Counted from the first letter of the stretch, positions 25,891 to 34,392 are shown. The stretch: DNA of 64,000 nt from UBA11358 sp049517655 (GCA_049517655.1 JBEKRQ010000001.1:62001-126000), one strand, 5' to 3'. A program made the numbers and translations. Notes: generated from the sequence alone by a model not told the origin.

Positions 25891-27414
25891 TTAGCCAATG
25901 GAATGTTCATGAGATTCGGTGGTCAGTGCCTGGTGCACTCGGATGAGTAGATCGTGACTGGTGTAGGGCTTTTGCAAAAACATCAAGTCGATTTGCTGGT
26001 CTGGCGGCAACACACAACCGCTCGCGCACAAAATGCGCACCGTCGGTGCGATCTGCTGGATGCGTTCCACCAATTCGCGTCCACCCATCGTCGGCATCAC
26101 CAAATCCGTGATAACCAAATCCACCTTGGTGTCGCCGCCCGACAAAACCACCAGTGCTTTCTGGCCGCTGTTGGCCGTTAAAACGTGATAGCCATATTCA
26201 GTCAAAATTGTTTCGGCCATCGTCAACAAAATGTCTTCGTCATCCACCACCAGAATTGTTTGCGTGCCGTGCAAGTTTTCATCCGTTTCCGCACCTTCAA
26301 GGACGAACTGTTTTTCCGCCGGCAGATAAACGCGCACCGATGTGCCCGCGCCCGGCTTACTGGACACCGCAACGCCGCCGCCATGATTGGTCACAATGCC
26401 GTAAACCAACGCCAGACCCAGTCCGCGGTGGCCGCCTTTTTTCGTCGTGAAGAACGGCTCGAAAACCCGCGGCAACACGTCGTCGTCAATGCCTTTTCCG
26501 GTGTCCGCGATTTCAATGGACACATACGTGCCTGAACCCAGATGGACGTTGCGGTCCTGCGTTGCCTCGGTCAGTTCCATATTGCGAGTTTGGATGGAAA
26601 TTTTTCCCGTGCCATCGATGGCTTCCACTGCGTTTTCCAAAATTTTGGTCAACGCCTGCTGCACTTTCGCCTCGTCGAAACGTGCGATGAATAATTCGCG
26701 CTCCAACTGTGTGTTCCACGTGATTTGCCCGGCGTTGGCGTTACGGAAGAATTCGACACAGCGTTGCGTGACTGCGTTTAAGTTGCCCGGCGGCGCGCGG
26801 CGCGTTTGTTTCTCCTGCTGGCTGAACATGGCGAGTTCATTCGCAATTTCCGCCGCCCGGGAAGCCGACTTTTCCACTTCCATCAGCGAATGCCGCCACG
26901 GATGCCCCGGCTCGGCCTTGCTTAACACAAATGACGTGTGGCCGAGAATGCTGGTCAGCGCATTGTTGAAATCCAGGGACATCGTGCGTGCCAGTTGCAG
27001 GGCGCAATCGAGCTTCTGCTTGAGTGCCAACCCTGAATCGGACGCGACTTTTTCAGCAGACGGCTCCGCTGGCGGTGGCGTCACAACGGGCAGCAATTGA
27101 AGAACAAACCATTTTTTCCCGTCTTTCGTGAATGGACAAACGGGGACGGTGCAGGCAACCACCGAACCGTTCGGTGCGCGAAACTTCAAATTCGCCACCG
27201 GCGTCGGCGACTGTTCCCAGTGCGTGAAAAAATCCACCACTGTCATGCCGTTTTCCTGCGGCCAAATCGCGGACAACAGCGCGGCGTCCCCCGATAATGC
27301 GCTGCCAAACACGGTCAGTGCCGCGGTGTTTGCCCGCAACACAGCACCCTTTGCGTCCACCAGCAACGCCGGCCACGCTGAACCCTCCAAACCAAATACA
27401 ATTTCAGACTTCAT
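25891..27414 (-). CDS. Hybrid sensor kinase with receiver domain, phospho-acceptor His missing
   Basis: Soluble protein of 507 residues with no membrane segment. A PAS-like domain covers about 1-115, a dimerisation helix pair 130-205, an ATPase domain 250-365 (N box ENAVEAI with Asn261; DTGKGID; GHRGLGLALVYG) and a receiver domain 385-495 (acidic pair 391-392, Asp437 in VITDLVMP, Lys482). In this kinase class the H box reads HDFNN; here it is LDFNN, with Leu147 where the histidine should be. The ATP site and receiver look intact, so it may phosphorylate through another route or act as a phosphatase or scaffold. Confidence 0.88.
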   Translation of the reverse strand: MKSEIVFGLEGSAWPALLVDAKGAVLRANTAALTVFGSALSGDAALLSAIWPQENGMTVVDFFTHWEQSPTPVANLKFRAPNGSVVACTVPVCPFTKDGKKWFVLQLLPVVTPPPAEPSAEKVASDSGLALKQKLDCALQLARTMSLDFNNALTSILGHTSFVLSKAEPGHPWRHSLMEVEKSASRAAEIANELAMFSQQEKQTRRAPPGNLNAVTQRCVEFFRNANAGQITWNTQLERELFIARFDEAKVQQALTKILENAVEAIDGTGKISIQTRNMELTEATQDRNVHLGSGTYVSIEIADTGKGIDDDVLPRVFEPFFTTKKGGHRGLGLALVYGIVTNHGGGVAVSSKPGAGTSVRVYLPAEKQFVLEGAETDENLHGTQTILVVDDEDILLTMAETILTEYGYHVLTANSGQKALVVLSGGDTKVDLVITDLVMPTMGGRELVERIQQIAPTVRILCASGCVLPPDQQIDLMFLQKPYTSHDLLIRVHQALTTESHEHSIG

Positions 27415-27431
27415 TCTGCTGCCAAAACTTC

Positions 27432-27460
27432 AGCTTACATCTCTGATAAATTTTTTTCAA
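27432..27460 (-). promoter_or_regulatory. Predicted promoter for the hybrid kinase gene
   Basis: On the minus strand TTGAAA (27460-27455) and TAAGCT (27437-27432) are separated by exactly 17 bases. The expected start of transcription is only about 10 bases before the ATG at 27414, so the leader would be very short. Confidence 0.45.
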
Positions 27461-27640
27461 GGCGCATTCGCACGCCTCGGCGGGGTTTTTAAGCAATTCT
27501 GCTGCCAAAATCTTCACCCGATCGGCAATTTTAAAACTTTCCTGCGCAACAATCCCTTTTTGTCGCGCTGGGCAGCCTGATTGCGCCAGAGGGTTGGCTT
27601 GATTTATTCGCTTTTTGCAATACCGTGCCTGACCCGGTTT

Positions 27641-28789
27641 ATGGAATTGAACAATGACGAAATCCGCCGTTATTCACGGCATCTGATTCTGCCCGAAGTC
27701 GGGCTGGCCGGGCAAAAGAAAATTCGTTCCACCAGCGTGCTGTGCATCGGCGCGGGCGGACTCGGTTCGCCCATTGCCATGTATCTCGCCGCCGCCGGGG
27801 TAGGGAAAATAGCTATAGTGGATTTCGACACCGTGGATTACTCGAATCTCCAGCGGCAGCTTTTACACACCGACGCCGACGTGGGCCACCCGAAAACAGA
27901 GTCCGCAAAAGAAACACTTAACGGCATCAATCCCAACGTCGAAGTTGTTCTGCACCCGGCGCGCATCACCTCGGAAAACGCGCTCGACCTCATCCGGCCT
28001 TACGACATCGTCGTGGACGGCACGGACAATTTCCCGACGCGTTATCTCACCAACGACGCCTGTGTGCTGCTCAAAAAGCCAAACGTTTATGGCTCGATTT
28101 TCCGTTTCGAGGGACAGGCCAGCGTGTTCGCACCACATCTCGGCGGACCTTGTTACAGGTGTTTGTATCCAGAACCACCTCCACCGGGAATGGTCCCAAG
28201 CTGTGCCGAGGGCGGGGTGCTCGGCGTGCTGCCCGGCATCATCGGCTGCATCCAGGCCACCGAAGTTTTAAAGCTCGCCATCGGCAAAGGCAATCCACTC
28301 GTCGGACGACTGCTGCTGTTCAACGCGCTTGACATGAAATTCCGCGAATTAAAATTGCGCCGTGATCCGGAATGCCCCGTTTGCGGCGGGCATCCGACCA
28401 TCAAGAAATTGATTGATTACGAAATGTTCTGCGGCGTCACACCCGAAGCGGCAGCGCCGCAAACCAACCCGGATGAAGTAACAGTGCAAGATATGAAAAA
28501 GGCTTTGGACAATCCGAAACTCGGCATCAAGGTCGTGGACGTGCGCGAACCGGACGAATATGAGATTGCCCGCGTGAAAGGCGTGCCGTTGCTGCCGTTG
28601 GGCGAATTGCCGAAGCGCTTCACCGAACTCGATCCGAACCGGCAGTATTACATCCACTGCAAGAACGGCGCGCGTTCGATGAAGGCGTTGAAGTTTTTGC
28701 GCAAGCAGGGTTTCAAATATTTGAAAAGCGTCAAAGGCGGCATCACCGCCTGGTCGGACGAAATTGATTCCAGCGTGCCCAGGTATTGA
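27641..28789 (+). CDS. moeB: ThiF/MoeB-type adenylyltransferase fused to rhodanese
   Basis: Protein of 382 residues from the ATG at 27641 (MELNNDEIRRYSRHLILPEV). The N-terminal E1-like domain has GAGGLGSPIAMYLAAAG, the conserved SNLQRQ, the catalytic-cysteine segment PSCAEGGVLGVLPG, and a zinc site from CYRC and CPVC. The C-terminal 100 residues are a rhodanese domain with VVDVREPDEYE and active-site Cys in HCKNGARS. Such MOCS3/MoeZ-like proteins activate sulfur-carrier proteins and load them with sulfur for molybdopterin, thiamine, or other cofactors. Which carrier it serves is not visible. Confidence 0.92.
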   Translation: MELNNDEIRRYSRHLILPEVGLAGQKKIRSTSVLCIGAGGLGSPIAMYLAAAGVGKIAIVDFDTVDYSNLQRQLLHTDADVGHPKTESAKETLNGINPNVEVVLHPARITSENALDLIRPYDIVVDGTDNFPTRYLTNDACVLLKKPNVYGSIFRFEGQASVFAPHLGGPCYRCLYPEPPPPGMVPSCAEGGVLGVLPGIIGCIQATEVLKLAIGKGNPLVGRLLLFNALDMKFRELKLRRDPECPVCGGHPTIKKLIDYEMFCGVTPEAAAPQTNPDEVTVQDMKKALDNPKLGIKVVDVREPDEYEIARVKGVPLLPLGELPKRFTELDPNRQYYIHCKNGARSMKALKFLRKQGFKYLKSVKGGITAWSDEIDSSVPRY

Positions 28790-28849
28790 GCACGTGGATG
28801 ATTTTATTGGACAACAAACCTGAAAATTAATCGTGAAAGGAAACCAGCC

Positions 28850-29302
28850 ATGAAAATAATCCAGGAATTCAAAGCCTTCGCCATGCGCGGCAATGTCGTG
28901 GACCTTGCCATTGGTGTCATCATCGGCGCGGCGTTTGGCAACATCGTCAATTCACTGGTGAAAGACGTCATCATGCCGCCCATCGGCAAACTGATTGGCA
29001 ACCTCGATTTCAGCAACCTTTACCTTCCGCTCTCGGAAAAAATCACGCAGGAGCAGGCGACTTTCAACGTGGCGCACCCTGGCCTTCATTTGCCACTGGC
29101 CGAGGCCCAAAAGCTCGGACCGGTGTTTGCGTGGGGTGATTTTGTGAGCATCACGCTGAATTTCATCATCGTGGCCTTCTGTATTTTTCTGCTGGTGAAA
29201 GGCATGAACAAGCTGGTCCGCCACCAGGAGGCCGTGGCCCCGCCCACGCCGACGGAACAACTCCTGACCGAAATCCGCGACCTGCTCAAGAACCGGCCGT
29301 GA
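28850..29302 (+). CDS. mscL: Large-conductance mechanosensitive channel
   Basis: A 150-residue two-helix membrane protein. EFKAFAMRGNVVDLAIGVII and GAAFGNIVNSLVKDVIMP are the MscL amphipathic start and pore helix, and FVSITLNFIIVAFCIFLLVK is the second helix. It releases solutes on osmotic downshift. A GAAAGGA ribosome site precedes the ATG. Confidence 0.95.
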   Translation: MKIIQEFKAFAMRGNVVDLAIGVIIGAAFGNIVNSLVKDVIMPPIGKLIGNLDFSNLYLPLSEKITQEQATFNVAHPGLHLPLAEAQKLGPVFAWGDFVSITLNFIIVAFCIFLLVKGMNKLVRHQEAVAPPTPTEQLLTEIRDLLKNRP

Positions 29303-29307
29303 GATTT

Positions 29308-29363
29308 GGTAGGGCTCGTTCTCCGAACGAGCCACACGGCGCGTTGGGACAACACGCCCTACC
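29308..29363. repeat. Palindromic intergenic repeat, GGTAGGGC family
   Basis: Outer arms GGTAGGGC (29308-29315) and GCCCTACC (29356-29363) enclose a CTCGTTCTCCGAACGAG hairpin. It lies between the convergent mscL and rnc genes and shares its ends with the element near 19740. Confidence 0.8.
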
Positions 29364-29365
29364 TT

Positions 29366-30064
29366 TCAAACCTTCGTTTCCTCCCGTAATTTTTTCAATG
29401 CCGCCAGGGCCGCGTCGCTTTCGGCGGCTTTTTTGCTTTTGCCGCTGCCGCGCGCGAGTTCCACACCTTCGTGTTGCACGGTGCATTCAAACACGCGGTC
29501 GTGATCCGGGCCGGCGACCGAGGCGACATGATATTCCGGCGCTTCGGGCGAGCGCGCCTGCAACAATTCCTGCAACTCGCCCTTCGGGTTTTCGATGCCC
29601 GGCAATTCACCCAGTTCGCCAAACGCCGCGCCAAATTCGCGCAGAATAAATTCCCGCGCCGCGTCGAAACCGCCATCCAGAAAAATCGCGCCCATCAGTG
29701 CTTCAAAGGCGTCCGCCAGCGCCGATGGACGTTCGCGTCCGCCGTGCATTTCCTCGCCCCGGCTTAAAATCAAATGCGCCCCGAGGTTCAGCGCCCGGGC
29801 GCGTTCGGCCAGCGCGCGGCGGTTGACAAGCTTGGCGCGCGCCTTCGTCAGCGGCCCTTCGTCGAACGTGGGAAATTTTTCATACAACTCGCGCGTGAGA
29901 ACAAGTTGCAGCACTGCATCACCAAGAAATTCCAGCCGCTGATTATGTGGTTGCAAGCCGCCACTTTCATGCGCGACGGACGGATGTGTGAGCGCAAGGC
30001 GCAGCAGGCTTTCGTCGCGAAATTGGTAACCGAGACGAACTTGAAGTGCGGTAAGGTCGGACAC
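29366..30064 (-). CDS. rnc: Ribonuclease III
   Basis: Protein of 232 residues. The catalytic signature QRLEFLGDAVLQLVLTRELY is followed by the second acidic site ADAFEALMGAIFLDGG. The C-terminal double-stranded RNA-binding domain runs from about 160 (GELQELLQARSPEAPEY) to 228 with the GSGKSKKAAESDAALAAL helix. It processes rRNA precursors and degrades double-stranded RNA. It follows the zinc-ribbon protein gene by 5 bases. Confidence 0.95.
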   Translation of the reverse strand: MSDLTALQVRLGYQFRDESLLRLALTHPSVAHESGGLQPHNQRLEFLGDAVLQLVLTRELYEKFPTFDEGPLTKARAKLVNRRALAERARALNLGAHLILSRGEEMHGGRERPSALADAFEALMGAIFLDGGFDAAREFILREFGAAFGELGELPGIENPKGELQELLQARSPEAPEYHVASVAGPDHDRVFECTVQHEGVELARGSGKSKKAAESDAALAALKKLREETKV

Positions 30065-30069
30065 GGAAG

Positions 30070-30672
30070 TTAATTCGTGGCTGGTTGCGGTGTTGTTTCG
30101 TTTCCGGAGGTGGAGGCTTGTCGCGCCGAAGCAGATTCATCTGCGGAGGTGGACGGCTCCAATCCATGCTCCAGCAAATGTGCCACGTCGCGCTGAACAG
30201 CTTCGAGTTGATCCAGACGCAAACTCGGATCGACAATCGTGAACACGTCGCCGGTTGTCGGCTGCTCGTAAATGAACACGCGTTTGCCGTCGCGGACGAC
30301 TTGTTCCCTCACCTTGAGCACGCGCTTGCGTTCGAGCATGACGGCGAGGATGTAACCGGCAGGCGCATAACGCGGGTCATTTTGCTCGATGAGCTTTCGC
30401 AACAGCGTTTCGGCGGTTTCCTTTCGAATGGGATCGGTAACTGACGGCACTTCGTAAATGCCCTGCCAATGCGAGATGAACCCGGCCCTGTTGCGCGTGT
30501 CACCGACGCTTTGCTTTTGCCAGCATGGCTCACAGACATCCGAGCGCCGCAAGTCCGGCGGCGCGTCGAACAGCAGCGTGTGATAGACCTGTTTGTCGGC
30601 AAACGGCTGGCTGCAGGCTTCGCAAACTGACGCGCGGGATTGAAGATTCCAATCGTCCATGAACACGGCCAT
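30070..30672 (-). CDS. Hypothetical zinc-ribbon-like protein
   Basis: A 200-residue protein with two CxxC pairs near its N-terminus (CEAC and CEPC), likely one metal site. The middle is helical (ETAETLLRKLIEQNDPRYAPAGYILAVMLERKRVL) and the C-terminus is a low-complexity Ser/Thr/Ala tail. Family not recognised. It is placed 5 bases upstream of rnc and probably shares its transcript. ATG at 30660 is an alternative start. Confidence 0.75.
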   Translation of the reverse strand: MAVFMDDWNLQSRASVCEACSQPFADKQVYHTLLFDAPPDLRRSDVCEPCWQKQSVGDTRNRAGFISHWQGIYEVPSVTDPIRKETAETLLRKLIEQNDPRYAPAGYILAVMLERKRVLKVREQVVRDGKRVFIYEQPTTGDVFTIVDPSLRLDQLEAVQRDVAHLLEHGLEPSTSADESASARQASTSGNETTPQPATN

Positions 30673-30679
30673 TTAACCA

Positions 30680-30875
30680 CGAACCCGTCCTCCGTAGCAA
30701 TACTGCGGAGGGTGGATGAACACGCCTGTCACGCCGACTTGTCACGGCGAAGCTTTGCGAAGACGGAAGCACAGTGAAAACAGCTTCACGCTAAGACGCA
30801 AAGGCGCGGAGATTTTTTGAAAAGTGAGAAATTCGTTCCGGTCTTTGCGGTCTTTGCGCCTTGGCGTGAGATTTT
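30680..30875. repeat. Repeat-filled gap between the zinc-ribbon gene and mutL
   Basis: No gene is seen. It contains a CCTCCG...CGGAGG hairpin near 30690-30713, a CGCCG...CGGCG hairpin next to GAAGCTTTGCGAAG, and an inverted pair of the simple repeat ACGCAAAGGCGC (about 30795) and CTTTGCGCCTTGGCG (about 30850). The CGCAAAG repeat recurs near 31745 and 62105. Confidence 0.65.
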
Positions 30876-30877
30876 AA

Positions 30878-32893
30878 CTACTGCGTCCGTCCAAATTTCT
30901 TCTCCAGTTCGCGGTAATTCATTTCAATCAACGTCGGGCGGCCATGCGGGCAGGTGTAAGGCATCGCACAACGGCGCAAGTCTTCGATGAGATTTTCCAG
31001 TTCCGCTCCATCCAGTGGGTCGTTGGCCTTTACTGCGTGACGGCAGACGGTCTTGGCAATCGTGTGCTCGCCGAGCCGCGCCAGATTCACCTCGCGGCCC
31101 GCCGCCTTCAACTCGTCCACGAGATCCAGCACGAAGCGGCGCGAGTCGGTGGCCTTTACGAACGGCGGCAGCGCGTCGAGCAGAAACGTGCGCTCGCCGA
31201 ATTCACTCAAGCCCACACCGAGCCGCGTGAGCGCGGCCAGTTGTTCACGCAAAAAATTCGCGTCGCGCGCGGGCAATTCGATGGTTTCCGGCAACAACAA
31301 TTTTTGCGACGGCGCGGAGCCGTTTTGTTCCAGCCGGTTCAGCATTTGCTCATACAAAATCCGTTCGTGCGCGGCGTGCTGGTCAAGCAGCACGAGTCCA
31401 CGGTCGGATTCGAGCACGACGTACAGTCTGCCGATGACGCCGACGAGTCGCATGGGGACGTTCAACAGCGGAGTCGGGCCAGAAGGCGGGAAACTGTCCG
31501 CAGACCCAGGCTTCGCCGAGGCGAGTTTCGCCGATGGCGCAGATTGAAGAATTGCGGATTGCGGATTCCCGCCTTTGCCTTGCTCCGGTGCGGCAGGTCG
31601 GATTTCAGATTGAACTGCGGTTGAAAAGACTTGTTTTGGAAATTCAGCTGTCGGAACGGGTTTTGCTTTTTGTGGAAACGTCGGCAGAGACGGGGTGAAA
31701 AGTTCCGGCGCAAGTTTGGTTTCTGCCTTTGCTTCACTTTGTGAGCTTTGTGTCTTTGCGGTTAAATTCTGTTTTGGTTTTTCCGGTTCGGTATGGAACG
31801 CCAGCAACGTTTCCTGGACTGCCTGCGCGACGAATTTCCGGATTTCGAATTCGCGGTGAAATTTCACCTCGCGTTTGGTCGGATGGACATTTACGTCCAC
31901 CGCGGCGGGATCAATCTCCAGAAACAGGCAGCAAACCGGGTAACGGCCTTTCATCAACGACGTGTGATACCCTTCGAGCAGCGCGTAGTTGAGTCCGCGA
32001 TTTTCAACCGGGCGGCGGTTGACGAACAAATGCTGGCTCTCGCGTGTCGCGCGTGAAACACCGGGCGAACCAATCAAACCCCAAACCCGGAGGTCGGAGG
32101 TCGGAGGTCGGAAATCGGAGCTTGCCGACTGTGCAGTTTCAAAAATGTCGGTTTCTTCCGGCTTGGAAGAATCGTCGAGCGGCGCTGAAAAGTTCACGGG
32201 TAAAAGTTTTTCGTCGCCGAGCAGGGCGCGGAAACGTTCGCGCAACGCATCAAGCCGGCTCGAAGTGGCCGCACCGGATTTCAATGCGGGCAATTGCCAG
32301 ATAAGCCGCCCATCTTTCTGGAACGTGAACGCGACTTCGGGAAACGCGAGCGCAGCGAGCGTGAGATAATGCTGAATATGCGCGGCCTCGGTTTCTTCCG
32401 CGCGGAGAAATTTCCGGCGCGCAGGCAGATTGAAAAACAGTTGCCGGACTTCGACGCTTGTGCCGGTGGCGCTGCCGGCGGCCTTGACCTCGACGATTCT
32501 CCCGCCATTGACCACGACCTGCGTGCCTTCGGGCGAACCGGTGTCGCGTTCGCGCGTCGTCAAAGTGAAACGGCTGACGCTGGCGATGCTGGGCAGCGCT
32601 TCACCGCGAAAGCCCATTGTGACAATCGCCGCAAGGTCCTCGGCCTTTTGAATTTTGCTGGTGGCGTGGCGCTCGAGGCAGAGCAGGGCATCGTCGCGGC
32701 TCATGCCGGTGCCGTCGTCGGTCACGCGAACAAGACTGCGTCCGCCCGCCTGAATCTCGACGGTGACGCGCACGGCCCCGGCGTCGAGGGCGTTTTCGAC
32801 GAGTTCCTTGACGACGCTGGCGGGGCGTTCAATGACTTCGCCGGCGGCGATTTGATTGGCGACTTGTTCGGGAAGAAGGCGGATGCGGTTCAT
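30878..32893 (-). CDS. mutL: DNA mismatch repair protein MutL
   Basis: Protein of 671 residues. The ATPase domain has IAAGEVIERPASVVKELVEN, DDGTGMSRDDA and GFRGEALPSIA. The C-terminal domain carries the endonuclease metal motif DQHAAHERILYE (DQHAx2Ex4E), plus CRHAVKANDPL and CPHGRPTLIEM, so it should nick DNA itself, as in bacteria without MutH. The linker (about residues 255-480) is swollen by simple-repeat insertions that also occur elsewhere in this window: a GGAGGTC tandem (SSDFRPPTSDLR), a CGCAAAG repeat (LTAKTQSSQ), an ATTGCGG tandem (NPQSAIL) and a palindromic 20-mer (LASAKPG). These lie outside the folded domains. Confidence 0.96.
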   Translation of the reverse strand: MNRIRLLPEQVANQIAAGEVIERPASVVKELVENALDAGAVRVTVEIQAGGRSLVRVTDDGTGMSRDDALLCLERHATSKIQKAEDLAAIVTMGFRGEALPSIASVSRFTLTTRERDTGSPEGTQVVVNGGRIVEVKAAGSATGTSVEVRQLFFNLPARRKFLRAEETEAAHIQHYLTLAALAFPEVAFTFQKDGRLIWQLPALKSGAATSSRLDALRERFRALLGDEKLLPVNFSAPLDDSSKPEETDIFETAQSASSDFRPPTSDLRVWGLIGSPGVSRATRESQHLFVNRRPVENRGLNYALLEGYHTSLMKGRYPVCCLFLEIDPAAVDVNVHPTKREVKFHREFEIRKFVAQAVQETLLAFHTEPEKPKQNLTAKTQSSQSEAKAETKLAPELFTPSLPTFPQKAKPVPTAEFPKQVFSTAVQSEIRPAAPEQGKGGNPQSAILQSAPSAKLASAKPGSADSFPPSGPTPLLNVPMRLVGVIGRLYVVLESDRGLVLLDQHAAHERILYEQMLNRLEQNGSAPSQKLLLPETIELPARDANFLREQLAALTRLGVGLSEFGERTFLLDALPPFVKATDSRRFVLDLVDELKAAGREVNLARLGEHTIAKTVCRHAVKANDPLDGAELENLIEDLRRCAMPYTCPHGRPTLIEMNYRELEKKFGRTQ
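31506..31568. repeat. Short repeats inserted in the mutL linker
   Basis: 31506-31525 is a 20-mer (CCAGGCTTCGCCGAGGCGAG) identical to the reverse complement of 42383-42402 inside mfd. 31551-31567 (ATTGCGGATTGCGGATT) is identical to 37274-37290 at the scpA end. Both are in frame. Confidence 0.85.
32089..32118. repeat. Tandem 7-base repeat (GGAGGTC) in mutL
   Basis: Three units of GGAGGTC followed by a diverged GGAAATC unit, encoding FRPPTSDLR on the minus strand, in the flexible linker of MutL. Confidence 0.7.
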
Positions 32894-33015
32894 TCGGAAC
32901 GTCGAGATGGTCAGGCATGGCGGCCAGTTTCAGTCACAGGTGCACTTTAAGAAAAAAACGGATGGCGTAAAGCCAAGAGATGAAGAAATGGCGGTTTGGG
33001 TCGAAAACGAGGTAA

Positions 33016-33117
33016 TGTCCTAATTTGAGGAGCGCGGCATTTATGCCGCTTCATTGTCCCTTGCCATTTGTGCGCCGAAGCGGGCTGAAGCCCGCGCTCC
33101 GGAGGCAAATTAGGACA
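33016..33117. repeat. Palindromic intergenic repeat bounded by TGTCCTAATTTG
   Basis: Perfect 12-base ends TGTCCTAATTTG (33016-33027) and CAAATTAGGACA (33106-33117) enclose GGAGCGCGGC...GCCGCTT and GCGGGCTGAAGCCCGCGCTCC. The interior matches in plan the 105-base element inside mfd at 42611-42715. No gene lies between mutL and the promoter at 33138. Confidence 0.8.
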
Positions 33118-33137
33118 CAACCGAAAACGATAACTTA

Positions 33138-33166
33138 TTGACAAAGGGTTCTAAAAAAAGTAGGAT
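33138..33166 (+). promoter_or_regulatory. Strong predicted sigma-70 promoter for a small RNA
   Basis: TTGACA (33138-33143) and TAGGAT (33161-33166) are spaced by exactly 17 bases. The predicted start, about 33172, coincides with the first base of a long end-to-end stem. Confidence 0.75.
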
Positions 33167-33170
33167 TAAA

Positions 33171-33247
33171 GCATTCGGGTGGCAGCACGTTTCTTCAGCG
33201 GGGTTCCCCACCCCCACCTCCTTGGCGTCTGCTGCCCGAATGCTTGT
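33171..33247 (+). ncRNA. Candidate small structured RNA (unknown class)
   Basis: The predicted transcript starts GCATTCGGGTGGCAGCA and ends with TGCTGCCCGAATGC, so its two ends pair over about 14 base pairs with a 3-base bulge. The interior is C-rich with a GGGGTTCCCC mini-hairpin. No reading frame with a ribosome site is seen. A near-consensus promoter lies just upstream, and a GCTTCCGGAGGC hairpin followed by TTTTT at about 33263-33280 may end it. I compared it mentally with the bacterial SRP RNA core (GGAAG-GAAGCAGCC) and it does not match. Class and function unknown. Confidence 0.55.
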
Positions 33248-33257
33248 ATAAAGTGGC

Positions 33258-33286
33258 TTGACGCTTCCGGAGGCTTTTTCTAGCTT
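33258..33286 (+). promoter_or_regulatory. Predicted promoter for tRNA-Asp
   Basis: TTGACG (33258-33263) and TAGCTT (33281-33286) with a 17-base spacer; start expected about 33293, ten bases before the tRNA. Confidence 0.6.
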
Positions 33287-33302
33287 CACCTTCCCCTTGT
33301 GT

Positions 33303-33379
33303 GGGGGTGTAGCTCAATTGGTTAGAGCGCTGCCCTGTCACGGCAGAGGTTACGGGTTCGAGCCCCGCCACTCCCGCCA
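33303..33379 (+). tRNA. tRNA-Asp (anticodon GTC)
   Basis: A 77-base cloverleaf with acceptor GGGGGTG / CACTCCC (one G-U pair), D arm starting AGCTCAATTGG, anticodon stem CTGCC/GGCAG with loop CTGTCAC (GTC at 33337-33339), T arm with GGTTCGAGCC, and encoded CCA at 33377-33379. Confidence 0.97.
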
Positions 33380-33392
33380 TCGTGCCCAAGTT

Positions 33393-34325
33393 CTAAAGAA
33401 TCGCGCGAATCTGGTCTTCCAATGAGGCGTTGAGCTTGGTGGGATCACGCATCGCGCGCATGATTCGCCGGTATTCGGCCGCCATCTCCATCATTTCTCG
33501 TCTGCCAGCGGCGATCGCTTTCAGCAATTCCATCGTTCTGCCGGAATAGGACAAGAAACAGTGGCGGACATGGTCCTTCAGCGAGTTTGGGGGGTCTCCG
33601 ATCGGAACACAACCCGCATAGCCGCATTCGATGTATTTCATCAACTCCACACGATAGCGTGAAGGGCAGAGAAAAAAATGCGTGAATCCGGCCGCATGAT
33701 CAATATAACGCTCATGGACGACGTCATGTCTTTGGCGCTCTCCGATGTCCGGATAACCCGGGTGCCGCAATTCAGACACGGCAAGCCGGGCCAGTGGATT
33801 CCATCGCCGTTTCCGGCGCAGGCCGTGGCGAAGAGGATAAAGCTTGCGGGATTGCGCTCCGGACAGGAAGACCCGCCGCTTGCGCAGGGCGAAATCGCGA
33901 TCGATCTGCTTGGATGCATCATAAGGATACGGGAGGCGGACGACACGCGAGCGTTTCAGCGACCTGACAAAATCAAGCACAGACCCCTCGGGGTCGTAGA
34001 TGGAGACATAATGGACACCCGGCAGATCCTTTTTACGGAACACATAACTATTCCACTCATGGTCGCAGGTTGGCATTTCGGGATCGGACAATCTGAAGAA
34101 GATGGGAAATGCCCTTTTCGGCGACGCTGCCAGAAAGGCATCGATTTGCCCAAAATCTCCCTCCATGAGCCGGCCATCGATGAGGCCGACGTCGCAGGTC
34201 ACATCCCGGATTGAGCTGATCGGTTCGGTGGGCCAGCCAAAAGACCGGGCGAACCGGGGCCCGATGCCTGAATAGATGACAGTTTCATATGGAAAATTCG
34301 ACGAGATGAAATAGACGATTTTCAT
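33393..34325 (-). CDS. Glycosyltransferase-like protein
   Basis: Protein of 310 residues that I cannot place exactly. The N-terminus MKIVYFISSNFPYE and the C-terminal block HFFLCPSRYRVELMKYIECGYAGCVPIGDPPNSL resemble the nucleotide-sugar side of GT-B or exostosin-like glycosyltransferases, in which a Glu after a CxxxE-type loop contacts the donor. The middle is unusually rich in Arg. It ends 14 bases from the 3' end of tRNA-Asp, a common site for acquired DNA, but no integrase or attachment repeat is visible. A surface-polysaccharide role next to kdsD is possible. Confidence 0.6.
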   Translation of the reverse strand: MKIVYFISSNFPYETVIYSGIGPRFARSFGWPTEPISSIRDVTCDVGLIDGRLMEGDFGQIDAFLAASPKRAFPIFFRLSDPEMPTCDHEWNSYVFRKKDLPGVHYVSIYDPEGSVLDFVRSLKRSRVVRLPYPYDASKQIDRDFALRKRRVFLSGAQSRKLYPLRHGLRRKRRWNPLARLAVSELRHPGYPDIGERQRHDVVHERYIDHAAGFTHFFLCPSRYRVELMKYIECGYAGCVPIGDPPNSLKDHVRHCFLSYSGRTMELLKAIAAGRREMMEMAAEYRRIMRAMRDPTKLNASLEDQIRAIL

Positions 34326-34392
34326 GGGAACACGCCCGGCGCATTTCAGATTTTTACCGTGAAGGGTCGGTCCCTAACTTCGGCACTTCCGC

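Noticed and set aside
32947..33144. Small minus-strand reading frame after mutL
   Set aside because: It runs through the palindrome 33016-33117 and lacks a ribosome site.
33171..33247. Small SRP RNA (4.5S)
   Set aside because: The GGAA tetraloop with its GUCAGG and AGCAG flanks is absent on both strands.
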